Source of the DNA: Candidatus Atribacteria bacterium 1244-E10-H5-B2
GTDB lineage: Bacteria; Atribacterota; JS1; SB-45; 34-128
DNA length: 8,012 bases
Assembly: GCA_003575245.1 (NCBI GenBank)
Contig: NMQN01000843.1
Location: forward strand, 1 to 8,012
Reading direction: 5' to 3'
Shown piece after piece: positions 1 through 5,775 of this stretch. Each line of letters begins with the position of its first letter. Position 1 is the first letter of the stretch. The position numbers and the translations under genes were made by a program. The notes under the pieces were generated by a model. The model was not told the origin of the DNA and made no database searches. It saw only the letters and a program-made list of their open reading frames with translations.

Positions 1-1043
1 ACCATTAAAGGAACAATAGGGTGGTCACTTTCAATAATTTCATATCCTAAATCAAGGAGACCTTTTTCAAATTTCTTAGTCATCTGGTGAAGGTGAGTTA
101 AAATGTCTTTTCCTCTTTCACTATTAAGTATTTCTAAAGATTTTAAGGCTGCGCTTGCTTCAGCAGGGGAGATAGGGTTAGAGTAGATATACATCGGCGC
201 CGTTTCTCTTAAGTAAGTGATAACGGTTTGATTGGAAGTTACATATCCGCCATTTACTCCAAATGCTTTACCCAGGGTTCCCACTAATACATCTACCCCC
301 TTTGCATTGGTATATTCTTCTGTTCCCCGACCGGTTTTTCCATAAGCTCCGATACCATGAGAATCATCTACCACTAACAGAATATTTTCCGGGAATTCCT
401 GGTCGTATTTTTTAGAAAGTTTGGAGATAATATCCAGGGGGGCATAATCGCCTCTCATGCTGAATATGCCGTCAGTGACAATGATTAATCTTTTTGCTTG
501 GCCAACAGATTCTTTTATTTTATTTTCGAGTTCATTCATATCCAGATGTTTGTAGATTTTTTTATCTTTAGGCCTGGAAAGTCTAAGGGCATTAATTATA
601 CAGTTGTGGTTTAACTCATCACTTGTTACAATGGTGTCGGAAGTTATAAGAGGAGTTAAGATTCCTACTACTGTTGAATAGGCTGAGCTGAACAGCATAG
701 CATCTTCTCTTTGGTGAAATTTTGCTAATTTTTTTTCCAGTTCTCGATGGGATTGAAATGTTCCACTAATGAAACGGGCAGCTCCTGGCCCAACTCCATA
801 TTCTTTGGTTACTCTTTCTTCTTCCTGGATGATTTCCTCCCTTAAAGACATTCCCAGATAAGAATTAGAATTCATTCTGATAAATTCCTGCTCGCCTTTT
901 CCTTTTAGAAAATATCTTGGACCCTTTTCTCCTTCAGCTCTTTTAACCTTAGTTATAATGTATTCTTTTCCTTTCAATCGTCCTTCATCTTTTAGCTCTT
1001 TTAGAGTTTGAGAAAGAATTCTCTCTAAATTATTTAATCCCAT
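1..1043 (-). CDS. kbl: Glycine C-acetyltransferase (2-amino-3-ketobutyrate CoA ligase), C-terminus cut by window edge
   Basis: PLP-dependent alpha-oxoamine synthase that converts 2-amino-3-ketobutyrate plus CoA to glycine and acetyl-CoA in the cytoplasm, the second step of threonine breakdown. The frame is open from the ATG at 1043 to the left edge, giving 347 residues; family members are near 400, so about 50 C-terminal residues are missing. Visible fold-type I landmarks are GPGAARFISGT (residues 85-95) followed by QSHRELE, the TDGIFSMRGD segment (190-199), the cofactor-binding DDSHG (Asp226, His229), and GTLGKAFG with the Schiff-base lysine at Lys259. The start is supported by GGAGG (1051-1055) seven bases upstream. 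It lies 74 bases downstream of tdh on the same strand. Closely related BioF and ALA synthase share these motifs; the tdh neighbour and the close resemblance to E. coli Kbl around FISGTFQSH and DGIFSM favour KBL. Confidence 0.93.
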   Translation of the reverse strand, partial: MGLNNLERILSQTLKELKDEGRLKGKEYIITKVKRAEGEKGPRYFLKGKGEQEFIRMNSNSYLGMSLREEIIQEEERVTKEYGVGPGAARFISGTFQSHRELEKKLAKFHQREDAMLFSSAYSTVVGILTPLITSDTIVTSDELNHNCIINALRLSRPKDKKIYKHLDMNELENKIKESVGQAKRLIIVTDGIFSMRGDYAPLDIISKLSKKYDQEFPENILLVVDDSHGIGAYGKTGRGTEEYTNAKGVDVLVGTLGKAFGVNGGYVTSNQTVITYLRETAPMYIYSNPISPAEASAALKSLEILNSERGKDILTHLHQMTKKFEKGLLDLGYEIIESDHPIVPLM

Positions 1044-1060
1044 TTTTTATCCTCCATTTA

Positions 1061-1104
1061 ATTAGTCGTTAGTGAATAGTGAATAGTCGTTAGTATTTAG
1101 TTAG
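1061..1104 (+). repeat. 44-bp dispersed repeat, left copy of an inverted pair
   Basis: This lies in the tdh-kbl spacer and is built of short internal echoes (TAGTCGTTAGT twice, GAATAGT twice). Its reverse complement recurs at 3024-3067 with one mismatch in 44 (position 1081 against 3047). It does not form a strong local hairpin by itself. The two copies bracket tdh and the regulator gene. It is most simply a copy of a genome-wide intergenic repeat, which is an inference from two copies in one window. Confidence 0.85.
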
Positions 1105-1134
1105 ATAGTTAACTGGTTTATTGGTTAATTAGTT
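1105..1134 (+). repeat. GGTTAA-type microrepeat running into the 3' end of tdh
   Basis: The stretch has spaced GGTTTA/GGTTAA units. The 14-mer TTGGTTAATTAGTT at 1121-1134 recurs exactly at 2847-2860, and similar units appear at 7981-8004. Because tdh ends at 1118, the repeat encodes the last residues of that protein (Lys-Leu-Ile-Asn-Gln and the stop) on the opposite strand. Confidence 0.6.
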
Positions 1135-2080
1135 TAAGTTTAATTTTCAGTTTTTCAATCATATCTTTGGTCATTGTTTTAAGATCATAATCCGGAGACC
1201 ATCCCCAATCTTCTCTGGCAGCAGTATCGTCTAACCGATTAGGCCAGGAGTCGGCAATTGCCTGCCGCATTGGATCAACATCATAGTTTATTTTAAAATC
1301 TGGAATGTATTTTTTGATTTCCCGAGCGAGTTGTTCCGGATTAAAGCTTTCAGAAGTTACATTATAGGCATTCCTGTGTTTTAATCGGGAAGGGTCAGCT
1401 TCCATCAGATTAACCGCGGCTTTTATACCATCAGGCATATACATCATATCCAGATAAGTATCTTTATTTAAAAAGCAGGTATATTTTTTATTTTTTAAGG
1501 CTTCATAAAAGATTTCTACAGCATAATCAGTTGTTCCTCCACCGGGAAGGGCAACGTTAGAGATAATTCCCGGAAAGCGCACTCCTCTGGTATCTGCTCC
1601 ATATTTTGAATAATAGTAATCACAAAGCAGCTCTCCTGTAACCTTGGCTAATCCATAGATGGTATTTGGCCTTTGGATTGTCTCTTGAGGAGTTTTATCT
1701 TTGGGAGTAGAAGGACCAAAAGCGGCAATTGAGCTGGGAGTGAAGACGGAACATTTATATTCCCTGGCTATTTCCAGCACATTGTAAAGGCCGTTGATGT
1801 TTACCTTCCAGGCTAATTGAGGATTTTTTTCACCACTTGCAGAGAGAACAGCAGCAAGATGAAATACAGTATCTATTTTATATTTTTTAATTACAGAGTA
1901 AATCTCCTGAGCATCTAAACAGTCGATATGCTCAAATACCCCGACTTGGTTAATTATTTCATCAGGCATAGGTTTAATATCTGAGGCAATAACATTCTCA
2001 TTTCCATATCTTTTTCTTAAAAAACAAGTGAGCTCAGAACCGATTTGACCCAGCGCTCCGGTTATTAGAATTCTTTTCAT
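1118..2080 (-). CDS. tdh: L-threonine 3-dehydrogenase, short-chain (epimerase-like) type
   Basis: NAD-dependent enzyme that oxidises L-threonine to 2-amino-3-ketobutyrate, the first step of the threonine-to-glycine route, in the cytoplasm. The 320 residues match the extended-SDR form of TDH, not the zinc-dependent medium-chain form of E. coli. An N-terminal Rossmann motif GALGQIG (8-14) is followed by Asp34 at the end of the second strand, typical of NAD preference. SS at 116-117 and the Tyr142-xxx-Lys146 pair (IYGLAKVTGE) form the catalytic site. RFPGIIS (168-174), GGGTTDYAVEIF (180-191) and MMYMPD (212-217) are strongly characteristic of this TDH subfamily. Start: ATG at 2080 with AAGGAG (2085-2090) just upstream. 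It sits 39 bases after the GntR-type gene and 74 bases before kbl, so the three are probably co-transcribed. The final five residues are encoded within an intergenic-type repeat. Confidence 0.94.
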   Translation of the reverse strand: MKRILITGALGQIGSELTCFLRKRYGNENVIASDIKPMPDEIINQVGVFEHIDCLDAQEIYSVIKKYKIDTVFHLAAVLSASGEKNPQLAWKVNINGLYNVLEIAREYKCSVFTPSSIAAFGPSTPKDKTPQETIQRPNTIYGLAKVTGELLCDYYYSKYGADTRGVRFPGIISNVALPGGGTTDYAVEIFYEALKNKKYTCFLNKDTYLDMMYMPDGIKAAVNLMEADPSRLKHRNAYNVTSESFNPEQLAREIKKYIPDFKINYDVDPMRQAIADSWPNRLDDTAAREDWGWSPDYDLKTMTKDMIEKLKIKLKLINQ

Positions 2081-2119
2081 TTTTCTCCTTATTGTTAATT
2101 TAATTCAAAGAATAATTTT

Positions 2120-2743
2120 TTACTCAGAATACAAACTCATTTTTATCTGATTTATAAAGCGAATAGCATGATCTTTCATAATCTGTTCACTCTTGTTTTG
2201 CTCTTTGTTTTCCAGTACCCTTATAAGTTCTTCAAAGTCTTCAGGAATTTTTTGCGAATAAGCATCATTTTCTTTGGCGAAGAACCAGAGGCGCCCAATT
2301 TGATTTCGTAATCTTTTTAAAGTCTCAGCCAAGGTTTGATTTTTAGTAGAGCAGTTTACTAAATCGTGAAATTCTGCATCCAATTTAATTAATTTTCTTC
2401 TATTTTTTTCTTGTTTTATCTTCTCAAGCAATTCTTTTAATTTGTTTAATTCTTCCGGAGTTATCCTTTGAGCGGCAAGCCTCCCCGATAGCCCAATTAA
2501 AAATAGCCTGACTTCAAAGACATCTTTCAGTTCTTGAAAGCTTATGTCATTAACGTAGATGCCATTATTAGGTATTATATGAATTAGTTTTTCGCTTTCT
2601 AAGAGGATTAATACCTCTCGAATAGGCATAGGGCTAACTCCAAATTCTTTTGCTAATTCTTTAATATTCAATACCTGTTTTGGTTTATAATCCAGATAGA
2701 CTATTCTTTTTTTAAGTTCTTTATAAATTTCTTTATTTATCAT
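2120..2743 (-). CDS. GntR-family transcriptional regulator, FadR/FCD subfamily
   Basis: Probable local regulator of the threonine-degradation genes. An N-terminal winged helix-turn-helix (about residues 5-65; LNIKELAKEFGVSPMPIREV and the wing NNGIYV) is followed by an all-helical FCD ligand-binding domain (about 75-205). FCD proteins usually bind a metal through one Asp and three His. Here Asp122, His126 and His192 are present, but the position of the remaining His, 22 residues before His192, is Phe170. The start chosen is ATG at 2743, with AGGTGA (2749-2754) at good spacing, giving 207 residues. A GTG at 2752 would add three residues but lies inside that ribosome-binding site. It is first in a cluster with tdh and kbl and divergent from the oxidoreductase at 3368. 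The effector is unknown; threonine or a breakdown product is a guess from context. Confidence 0.9.
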   Translation of the reverse strand: MINKEIYKELKKRIVYLDYKPKQVLNIKELAKEFGVSPMPIREVLILLESEKLIHIIPNNGIYVNDISFQELKDVFEVRLFLIGLSGRLAAQRITPEELNKLKELLEKIKQEKNRRKLIKLDAEFHDLVNCSTKNQTLAETLKRLRNQIGRLWFFAKENDAYSQKIPEDFEELIRVLENKEQNKSEQIMKDHAIRFINQIKMSLYSE

Positions 2744-2754
2744 AAATATCACCT

Positions 2755-2782
2755 ATATATTACTAATATATTCTTAATATAT
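2755..2782. promoter_or_regulatory. Two overlapping AT-rich palindromes, candidate operator
   Basis: ATATATTACTAATATAT (2755-2771) is a perfect 17-bp palindrome about a central C. ATATATTCTTAATATAT (2766-2782) has perfect 7-bp arms around CTT. The second covers the -10 box and both cover the predicted start site of the regulator's promoter, where a repressor would act. FadR-type GntR proteins bind palindromes of about this size. AT-rich sequence forms palindromes by chance fairly often, so the role is inferred. Confidence 0.5.
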
Positions 2783-2804
2783 CAGCAAAATATCGTTAAG
2801 TCAA
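2776..2804 (-). promoter_or_regulatory. Sigma70-like promoter of the regulator-tdh-kbl cluster
   Basis: On the minus strand, TTGACT (2804-2799) is separated by exactly 17 bases from TATATT (2781-2776). Each box matches five of six consensus bases. Transcription would begin near 2769, leaving a short leader of about 26 bases before the ATG at 2743. No other comparable promoter is seen between the three genes. Confidence 0.7.
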
Positions 2805-2838
2805 TTTTTTATTCGTAAAAACAGTTTCGGGTATATAA

Positions 2839-2964
2839 TTAGTTAGTTGGTTAATTAGTTACCTGGTTAGCTGATTAGGATAGAGACGAGTCAGCCGGTT
2901 ACCCGGTTATCCGGTTGGCCAGTTTAAATAGCGGTTACAAGTTACAAGATGCAAAGTGCAAGAT
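2839..2964 (+). repeat. Degenerate GGTTA / TTACAAG microrepeat array
   Basis: The first part (2839-2922) is a run of imperfect 8-10 base units around GGTTA, including three close copies of CCGGTTA-like sequence at 2895-2917. The second part (2934-2964) has TTACAAGTTACAAG and then GCAAAGTGCAAG. The shared 14-mer with 1121-1134 ties it to the tdh-kbl spacer. Units are irregular in length and sequence, unlike a simple tandem repeat. Confidence 0.65.
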
Positions 2965-2995
2965 AAAAAGCTTATTTTTAGTTTATTGATTTGTA

Positions 2996-3025
2996 CTATA
3001 CGCTAAACGCTGTACGCTCTACGCT
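2996..3025 (-). repeat. TACGCT-type repeat, inverted relative to the copy at 5572-5601
   Basis: This 30-base stretch contains four CGCT-ended units (TACGCT, AAACGCT, TACGCT, TACGCT). Its reverse complement matches 5572-5601 at 25 of 30 positions without gaps. It abuts the 44-bp repeat. Confidence 0.6.
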
Positions 3026-3067
3026 AACTAAATACTAACGACTATTTACTATTCACTAACGACTAAT
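3024..3067 (-). repeat. 44-bp dispersed repeat, right copy of an inverted pair
   Basis: This is the reverse complement of 1061-1104 with a single mismatch (3047). It lies upstream of the regulator's promoter, so the pair encloses both tdh and the regulator gene in about 2 kb. The match ends sharply at both sides: flanking bases 3023 and 3068 do not continue it. Confidence 0.85.
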
Positions 3068-3068
3068 C

Positions 3069-3085
3069 AGTATCGAGTATCGCGT
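3069..3085 (+). repeat. GTATCGA repeat, forward copy
   Basis: AGTATCGAGTATCGCGT here is found exactly inverted at 5738-5754, and its first 14 bases recur in direct orientation at 7924-7937. Three copies in 8 kb, all between genes, show a dispersed repeat family. Confidence 0.75.
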
Positions 3086-3180
3086 GAAGAAAAAGAAAAG
3101 TACTAGAAAAAAAGATAGAAAGAACAAAAGTAATAAATATTTTTTATATTTTTTTCTGAAAGAGGAATAACCTTTCTTTC

Positions 3181-3261
3181 TACACAACTAAATACACAAA
3201 ATTAGTGTAAACTTTAGTGGGGTAGTTAGAAGAAAAAATATTATATATTATTGATACACAA
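3181..3261 (+). promoter_or_regulatory. TACACAA direct repeats and a small dyad, possible operator
   Basis: TACACAA occurs at 3181-3187, 3193-3199 and 3255-3261, upstream of the oxidoreductase promoter. The middle copy is part of the dyad TACACAAAATTAGTGTA (3193-3209), with 5-bp arms. It could be a binding site for a regulator of the rightward gene. No known site is recognised. Confidence 0.3.
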
Positions 3262-3269
3262 ATAAATAA

Positions 3270-3298
3270 TTGAAAAACATTTCTAATTTTGTTATATT
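3270..3298 (+). promoter_or_regulatory. Sigma70-like promoter of the Ldh_2-family gene
   Basis: TTGAAA (3270-3275), 17 bases, then TATATT (3293-3298); each box matches five of six consensus bases. Transcription would start near 3305, giving a leader of about 60 bases before the TTG at 3368. Confidence 0.6.
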
Positions 3299-3351
3299 AA
3301 ACTTAAAAAGGTTTTATTTATCAAACCCGAATAAAAACTTAATGTAAAAAT

Positions 3352-3360
3352 AAAGGAGGG
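3352..3360 (+). promoter_or_regulatory. Strong ribosome-binding site that decides a TTG start
   Basis: AAAGGAGGG ends seven bases before TTG at 3368. The next in-frame ATG is at 3425, inside the conserved N-terminal helix of the family and without a Shine-Dalgarno, so TTG is the credible start. Confidence 0.8.
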
Positions 3361-3367
3361 AATAATC

Positions 3368-4489
3368 TTGAATAATAATTCTAAGGATATCGTTTGGATA
3401 GATTTTGATAGTTTAGAAAATTTTATGGTCGACGTTTTTAAAGGGATAGGAGTTCCGGAAGAGGATGCCCGAATATGTGCTGATGTGTTGATTACTTCTG
3501 ATAAAAGAGGGATAGATTCACATGGCATTGGTCGTTTAAAAACAAAATATTATGATAGAATTACAGCAGGTATTCAATCACCAAAAACAGATATGGAAAT
3601 TGTTAAAGATGGTCCTACTACCGCAGTTATCGATGGCCATAATGGAATGGGGCAGGTAATTGCCAAGAAGTCTATGGCTTTGGCTATTGAAAAAGCTAAA
3701 AAAATGGGATTGGGGATGGTAGCAGTGAGAAATTCTAATCATTATGGGATTGCCGGTTATTATGTCTTAATGGCTATTGAAGCCGGGATGATTGGAATTA
3801 GCGGTACTAATGCCCGCCCTTCTATTGCTCCTACTTTTGGGGTAGAAAATATGTTAGGAACTAACCCTTTAACTTTTGGAATGCCCTCTGATGAAGAATT
3901 TCCTTTTGTCCTTGATTGCGCCACTTCTATTGCTCAGCGAGGGAAGATAGAATTTTATGACCGGGCAGAAAAAGAAATCCCTCCGGGCTGGGTAATCGGA
4001 GAAGATGGAAAGACCAGAACAGATACTCATCAAATTTTACAAGACTTAAAAACCGGAAAAGCTGCCCTTGCTCCCTTGGGTGGTATCGGAGAAGAGACTG
4101 CCGGGTATAAGGGGTATGGTTATGCTGCTGTAGTGGAAATTCTTTCAGCTGCTTTACAAAATGGGAAATACCTTAAGATGTTATCGGGAGTAGAAGATGG
4201 TAAACCAGTACCCATTAATCTGGGACATTTTTTTATAGCCATTAATATTTCCGCCTTTACAGATCTTAACTCATTCAAGAAGATTACTGGAGATATTCTT
4301 CGTTCCCTTCGTTCTTCTAAAAAGGTTCCTGAAGCAGAGAGAATTTACACTGCCGGGGAAAAAGAGTATCTGGCCTGGTTAGAGAGAAAAGATAAAGGTG
4401 CGCCCATAAACCAGAATCTTCAACAGCAGATTATTACTTTAAAAGAAGAACTTGGATTGACCCAGTATAAATTCCCTTTTGAAAAATAA
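3368..4489 (+). CDS. Ldh_2-family (malate/L-lactate/ureidoglycolate type) NAD(P)-dependent 2-hydroxyacid dehydrogenase
   Basis: Cytoplasmic oxidoreductase of the Malate_dehydrog_2 family, whose members interconvert 2-hydroxyacids and 2-oxoacids (malate, lactate, ureidoglycolate, sulfolactate) or reduce cyclic imines, using NAD(P). The 373 residues are near the usual length and look complete. Family signatures are RGIDSHGIGRL (47-57, with the catalytic-region His52), NSNHYGIAGYY (122-132, His125), GTNPLTFGMP (164-173), the LDCATS segment (182-187), APLGG (235-239) and KGYGYAAVVEILSAAL (248-263). The TTG start has an excellent ribosome-binding site. It is divergent from the GntR-type gene, so that regulator might also act on it, but its own promoter is about 500 bases from the regulator's. 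The substrate cannot be read from sequence. The name malate dehydrogenase would be an over-call; lactate- or malate-like 2-hydroxyacids are most likely. Confidence 0.9.
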   Translation: MNNNSKDIVWIDFDSLENFMVDVFKGIGVPEEDARICADVLITSDKRGIDSHGIGRLKTKYYDRITAGIQSPKTDMEIVKDGPTTAVIDGHNGMGQVIAKKSMALAIEKAKKMGLGMVAVRNSNHYGIAGYYVLMAIEAGMIGISGTNARPSIAPTFGVENMLGTNPLTFGMPSDEEFPFVLDCATSIAQRGKIEFYDRAEKEIPPGWVIGEDGKTRTDTHQILQDLKTGKAALAPLGGIGEETAGYKGYGYAAVVEILSAALQNGKYLKMLSGVEDGKPVPINLGHFFIAINISAFTDLNSFKKITGDILRSLRSSKKVPEAERIYTAGEKEYLAWLERKDKGAPINQNLQQQIITLKEELGLTQYKFPFEK

Positions 4490-4510
4490 AATAGAAGTAA
4501 TTACTTTTTC

Positions 4511-4580
4511 TGTCATTCTCACGAAGATTGTACCCTATTTTTACGAGGGTGGACTCTGCGAAAGCAGGCAGTGGAAATCC
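4511..4580 (+). repeat. Degenerate REP-like repeat in the 3368-gene / phospholipase spacer
   Basis: It begins TGTCATTCTCACGAAG and ends ACTCTGCGAAAGCAGG...GGAAATCC, resembling in degraded form the common bacterial repeat containing TGTCATTCCCGCGAAAGCGGGAATCC. It can form CTGC-GAAA-GCAG (4556-4567) with a GNRA-like loop, and ACCCT/AGGGT (4532-4536 / 4546-4550). No T-run follows, so it is not a convincing terminator. Confidence 0.5.
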
Positions 4581-4603
4581 AAAATAAAATTTAGGAGGCA
4601 ATT

Positions 4604-5566
4604 ATGAAACTTAAAAAGAAAATATCAATTTTTATTCTAATAATTCTTTCCGTTTTAATCTTAAGTTCTGTAAATGTATTTTCCTGGAATAGCCACTATT
4701 TTTATACCGAACTGGCTATAAAAAATAATGATTGGGTGAAAAATTTCCCCGAAATCGAAATAACTCCTTATACTTATGAAGATATAGACCAGGATGAATA
4801 TAATCCGGAATTTGTAATAAAATATGTTGAAGAGGAGATTGGAGAAAAAGTAAAAGCCTCTGACATTCTCATAAATTATTCGGACGAACCGGACTGGGAT
4901 TTAGATACAAATTTAGAATTAAACAAATTACAAGCTTTAACCGGGGGGAGTCAGGGATATCGTCATATGTATTTTTCTGTGTTTGGAGGTTTATTGAAAG
5001 CTGGAGATGCCCCCAAAAGAGCCAATCACTTTTTTGAAATGTCTAAGATTGCCTTCGGGAAAGGTGATAATTATTGGGGGTTTAGATTTGCTGCTCGGGC
5101 TATTCATTATTTAGAAGACCTATCCCAACCCTATCATACCTATCCCGCTCCTTTGGATGTCCTCTTTAAGAAATTTTTTAATGTAAAAAAACTGACTGTA
5201 CTAGTTACCAATGCCCATTATGGTTATGAAGATTTTAATGGATATCTTTTTAAATATAAAAAGGATGAATTTTATAGTATTCTTCCAGAAGTTAAAACTG
5301 TGAAAATGGATGACATAGTTAAAGCGGCAATTAAGTTAAGCAAAGAAGCAAGAAAAGATTTTACACTTTCTTATCGAGAGACTATGAAATTATTTCCTGT
5401 ATTAGATAATGATCAAGAGTTACTTATACTTGAGGAACAAGAAATAATAAAAATAGCTGATTCTCCAGATAGCCAAGAACTGATTAATTTGATGAAAAAA
5501 GATATACTATTAGGCTTGGGTTATTTAAATGGGTTTTTTGATTTGTTAGAAGAGTCGGTTGAGTGA
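4604..5566 (+). CDS. Secreted zinc-dependent phospholipase C-like protein
   Basis: Predicted exported metal-dependent phosphodiesterase of the Zn-dependent phospholipase C / S1-P1 nuclease fold. Residues 1-27 form a Sec signal peptide (Lys-rich start, hydrophobic core 8-20), and cleavage after Val-Phe-Ser would leave Trp28 as the N-terminus. That suits this fold, where the N-terminal Trp itself binds zinc. Candidate ligands in family order are Trp28, His31, Asp97 (DEPDWD), His121, His168, Asp172, His178 (HYLEDLSQPYHTY), His205 and Glu209. The spacings H-x3-D-x5-H and H-x3-E equal those of Bacillus cereus phospholipase C. The C-terminal 110 residues are charged and helical, with no recognised domain. 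Start: ATG with AGGAGG (4593-4598) five bases upstream. The likely substrate is phospholipid, giving diacylglycerol and a phosphorylated head group, but activity is inferred from the fold alone. The next gene also encodes an exported protein. Confidence 0.82.
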   Translation: MKLKKKISIFILIILSVLILSSVNVFSWNSHYFYTELAIKNNDWVKNFPEIEITPYTYEDIDQDEYNPEFVIKYVEEEIGEKVKASDILINYSDEPDWDLDTNLELNKLQALTGGSQGYRHMYFSVFGGLLKAGDAPKRANHFFEMSKIAFGKGDNYWGFRFAARAIHYLEDLSQPYHTYPAPLDVLFKKFFNVKKLTVLVTNAHYGYEDFNGYLFKYKKDEFYSILPEVKTVKMDDIVKAAIKLSKEARKDFTLSYRETMKLFPVLDNDQELLILEEQEIIKIADSPDSQELINLMKKDILLGLGYLNGFFDLLEESVE

Positions 5567-5571
5567 AGAAT

Positions 5572-5635
5572 AGCGTGGAGCGTATAGTGGATAGCGTATA
5601 GATTAGTATATAGTATATCGTATATAGTATATAGC
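5572..5635 (+). repeat. AGCGTATAG and TATATAGTATAT repeats after the phospholipase gene
   Basis: Positions 5572-5601 are the inverted partner of 2996-3025 (25/30). Directly after, GTATATAGTATAT occurs twice (5606-5618 and 5620-5632) separated by one C. The block begins six bases after the phospholipase stop codon. Confidence 0.6.
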
Positions 5636-5684
5636 AAAAAAGAAGTAGGACAGGCGTCTCACTTGTTTGTGAATTACAAAAGAG

Positions 5685-5706
5685 GGGGCACAATTCATTG
5701 TGCCCC
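5685..5706 (+). repeat. GGGGCACAA hairpin, REP-like
   Basis: GGGGCACAA (5685-5693) pairs perfectly with TTGTGCCCC (5698-5706) around the loop TTCA. It is the only stable GC-rich stem in this spacer. No T-run follows (TACACCTAAATCC), so an intrinsic terminator is not supported. The trailing CCCCTACA resembles common intergenic REP-type hairpins of other bacteria. It could slow decay or pause transcription between the two exported-protein genes. Confidence 0.6.
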
Positions 5707-5730
5707 TACACCTAAATCCTAGTTTCTTTA

Positions 5731-5754
5731 ACGCGATACGCGATACTCGATACT
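5731..5754 (-). repeat. GTATCGA repeat, inverted copy
   Basis: Positions 5738-5754 are the exact reverse complement of 3069-3085; an extra ACGCGAT unit precedes it (5731-5737). It ends seven bases before the first possible start of the DUF3160 gene. Confidence 0.7.
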
Positions 5755-5775
5755 AAATGAATGGGGGAAAATAAA

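Larger units (their letters stand above)
2753..3367. other. Divergent intergenic region filled with repeats
   Basis: No protein or RNA gene is supported in these 615 bases. From left to right it holds the regulator's promoter and palindromes, GGTTA-type microrepeats, TACGCT-type repeats, the inverted 44-bp repeat, a GTATCGA repeat, a strongly A/T-rich tract (about 3086-3260) and the promoter and ribosome-binding site of the oxidoreductase gene. A 9-bp inverted repeat TAGAAAGAA (3116-3124) / TTCTTTCTA (3174-3182) also spans the A/T-rich tract, with no evident function. Confidence 0.75.

Noticed and set aside
1..1043. 8-amino-7-oxononanoate synthase (BioF) instead of KBL
   Set aside because: The shared fold and motifs make this possible, but no biotin genes are near, tdh is directly upstream, and the detailed motif wording follows Kbl.
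2744..2752. GTG at 2752 as start of the regulator
   Set aside because: It falls within the AGGTGA ribosome-binding site that serves the ATG at 2743, and no other Shine-Dalgarno precedes it.
2839..2964. CRISPR array
   Set aside because: Units are 8-10 bases and irregular; there are no 25-37-base identical repeats with unique spacers and no cas genes.
1061..3067. A composite transposon or MITE defined by the 44-bp inverted repeats
   Set aside because: No transposase, no visible target-site duplication at the ends, and the enclosed genes belong functionally with kbl outside the repeats.
3292..3528. Open frame of 78 codons on the minus strand
   Set aside because: It is antisense to the start of the Ldh_2-family gene and its promoter, with low-complexity Ser/Leu/Ile-rich translation and no family signature.
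4604..5566. S1/P1-type nuclease
   Set aside because: The zinc-ligand pattern is shared, but HYLEDLSQPYHTY and the DEPDWD segment read more like the phospholipase C family. The alternative is not fully excluded.
5484..5693. Open frame of 69 codons on the minus strand
   Set aside because: It overlaps the phospholipase gene end and the TATATAGTATAT repeats. Its translation is a repeat artefact (runs such as YTIYYILIYT), not a credible membrane protein.
5685..5706. Rho-independent terminator of the phospholipase gene
   Set aside because: The stem is good, but no run of T follows it, and it lies about 120 bases past the stop.
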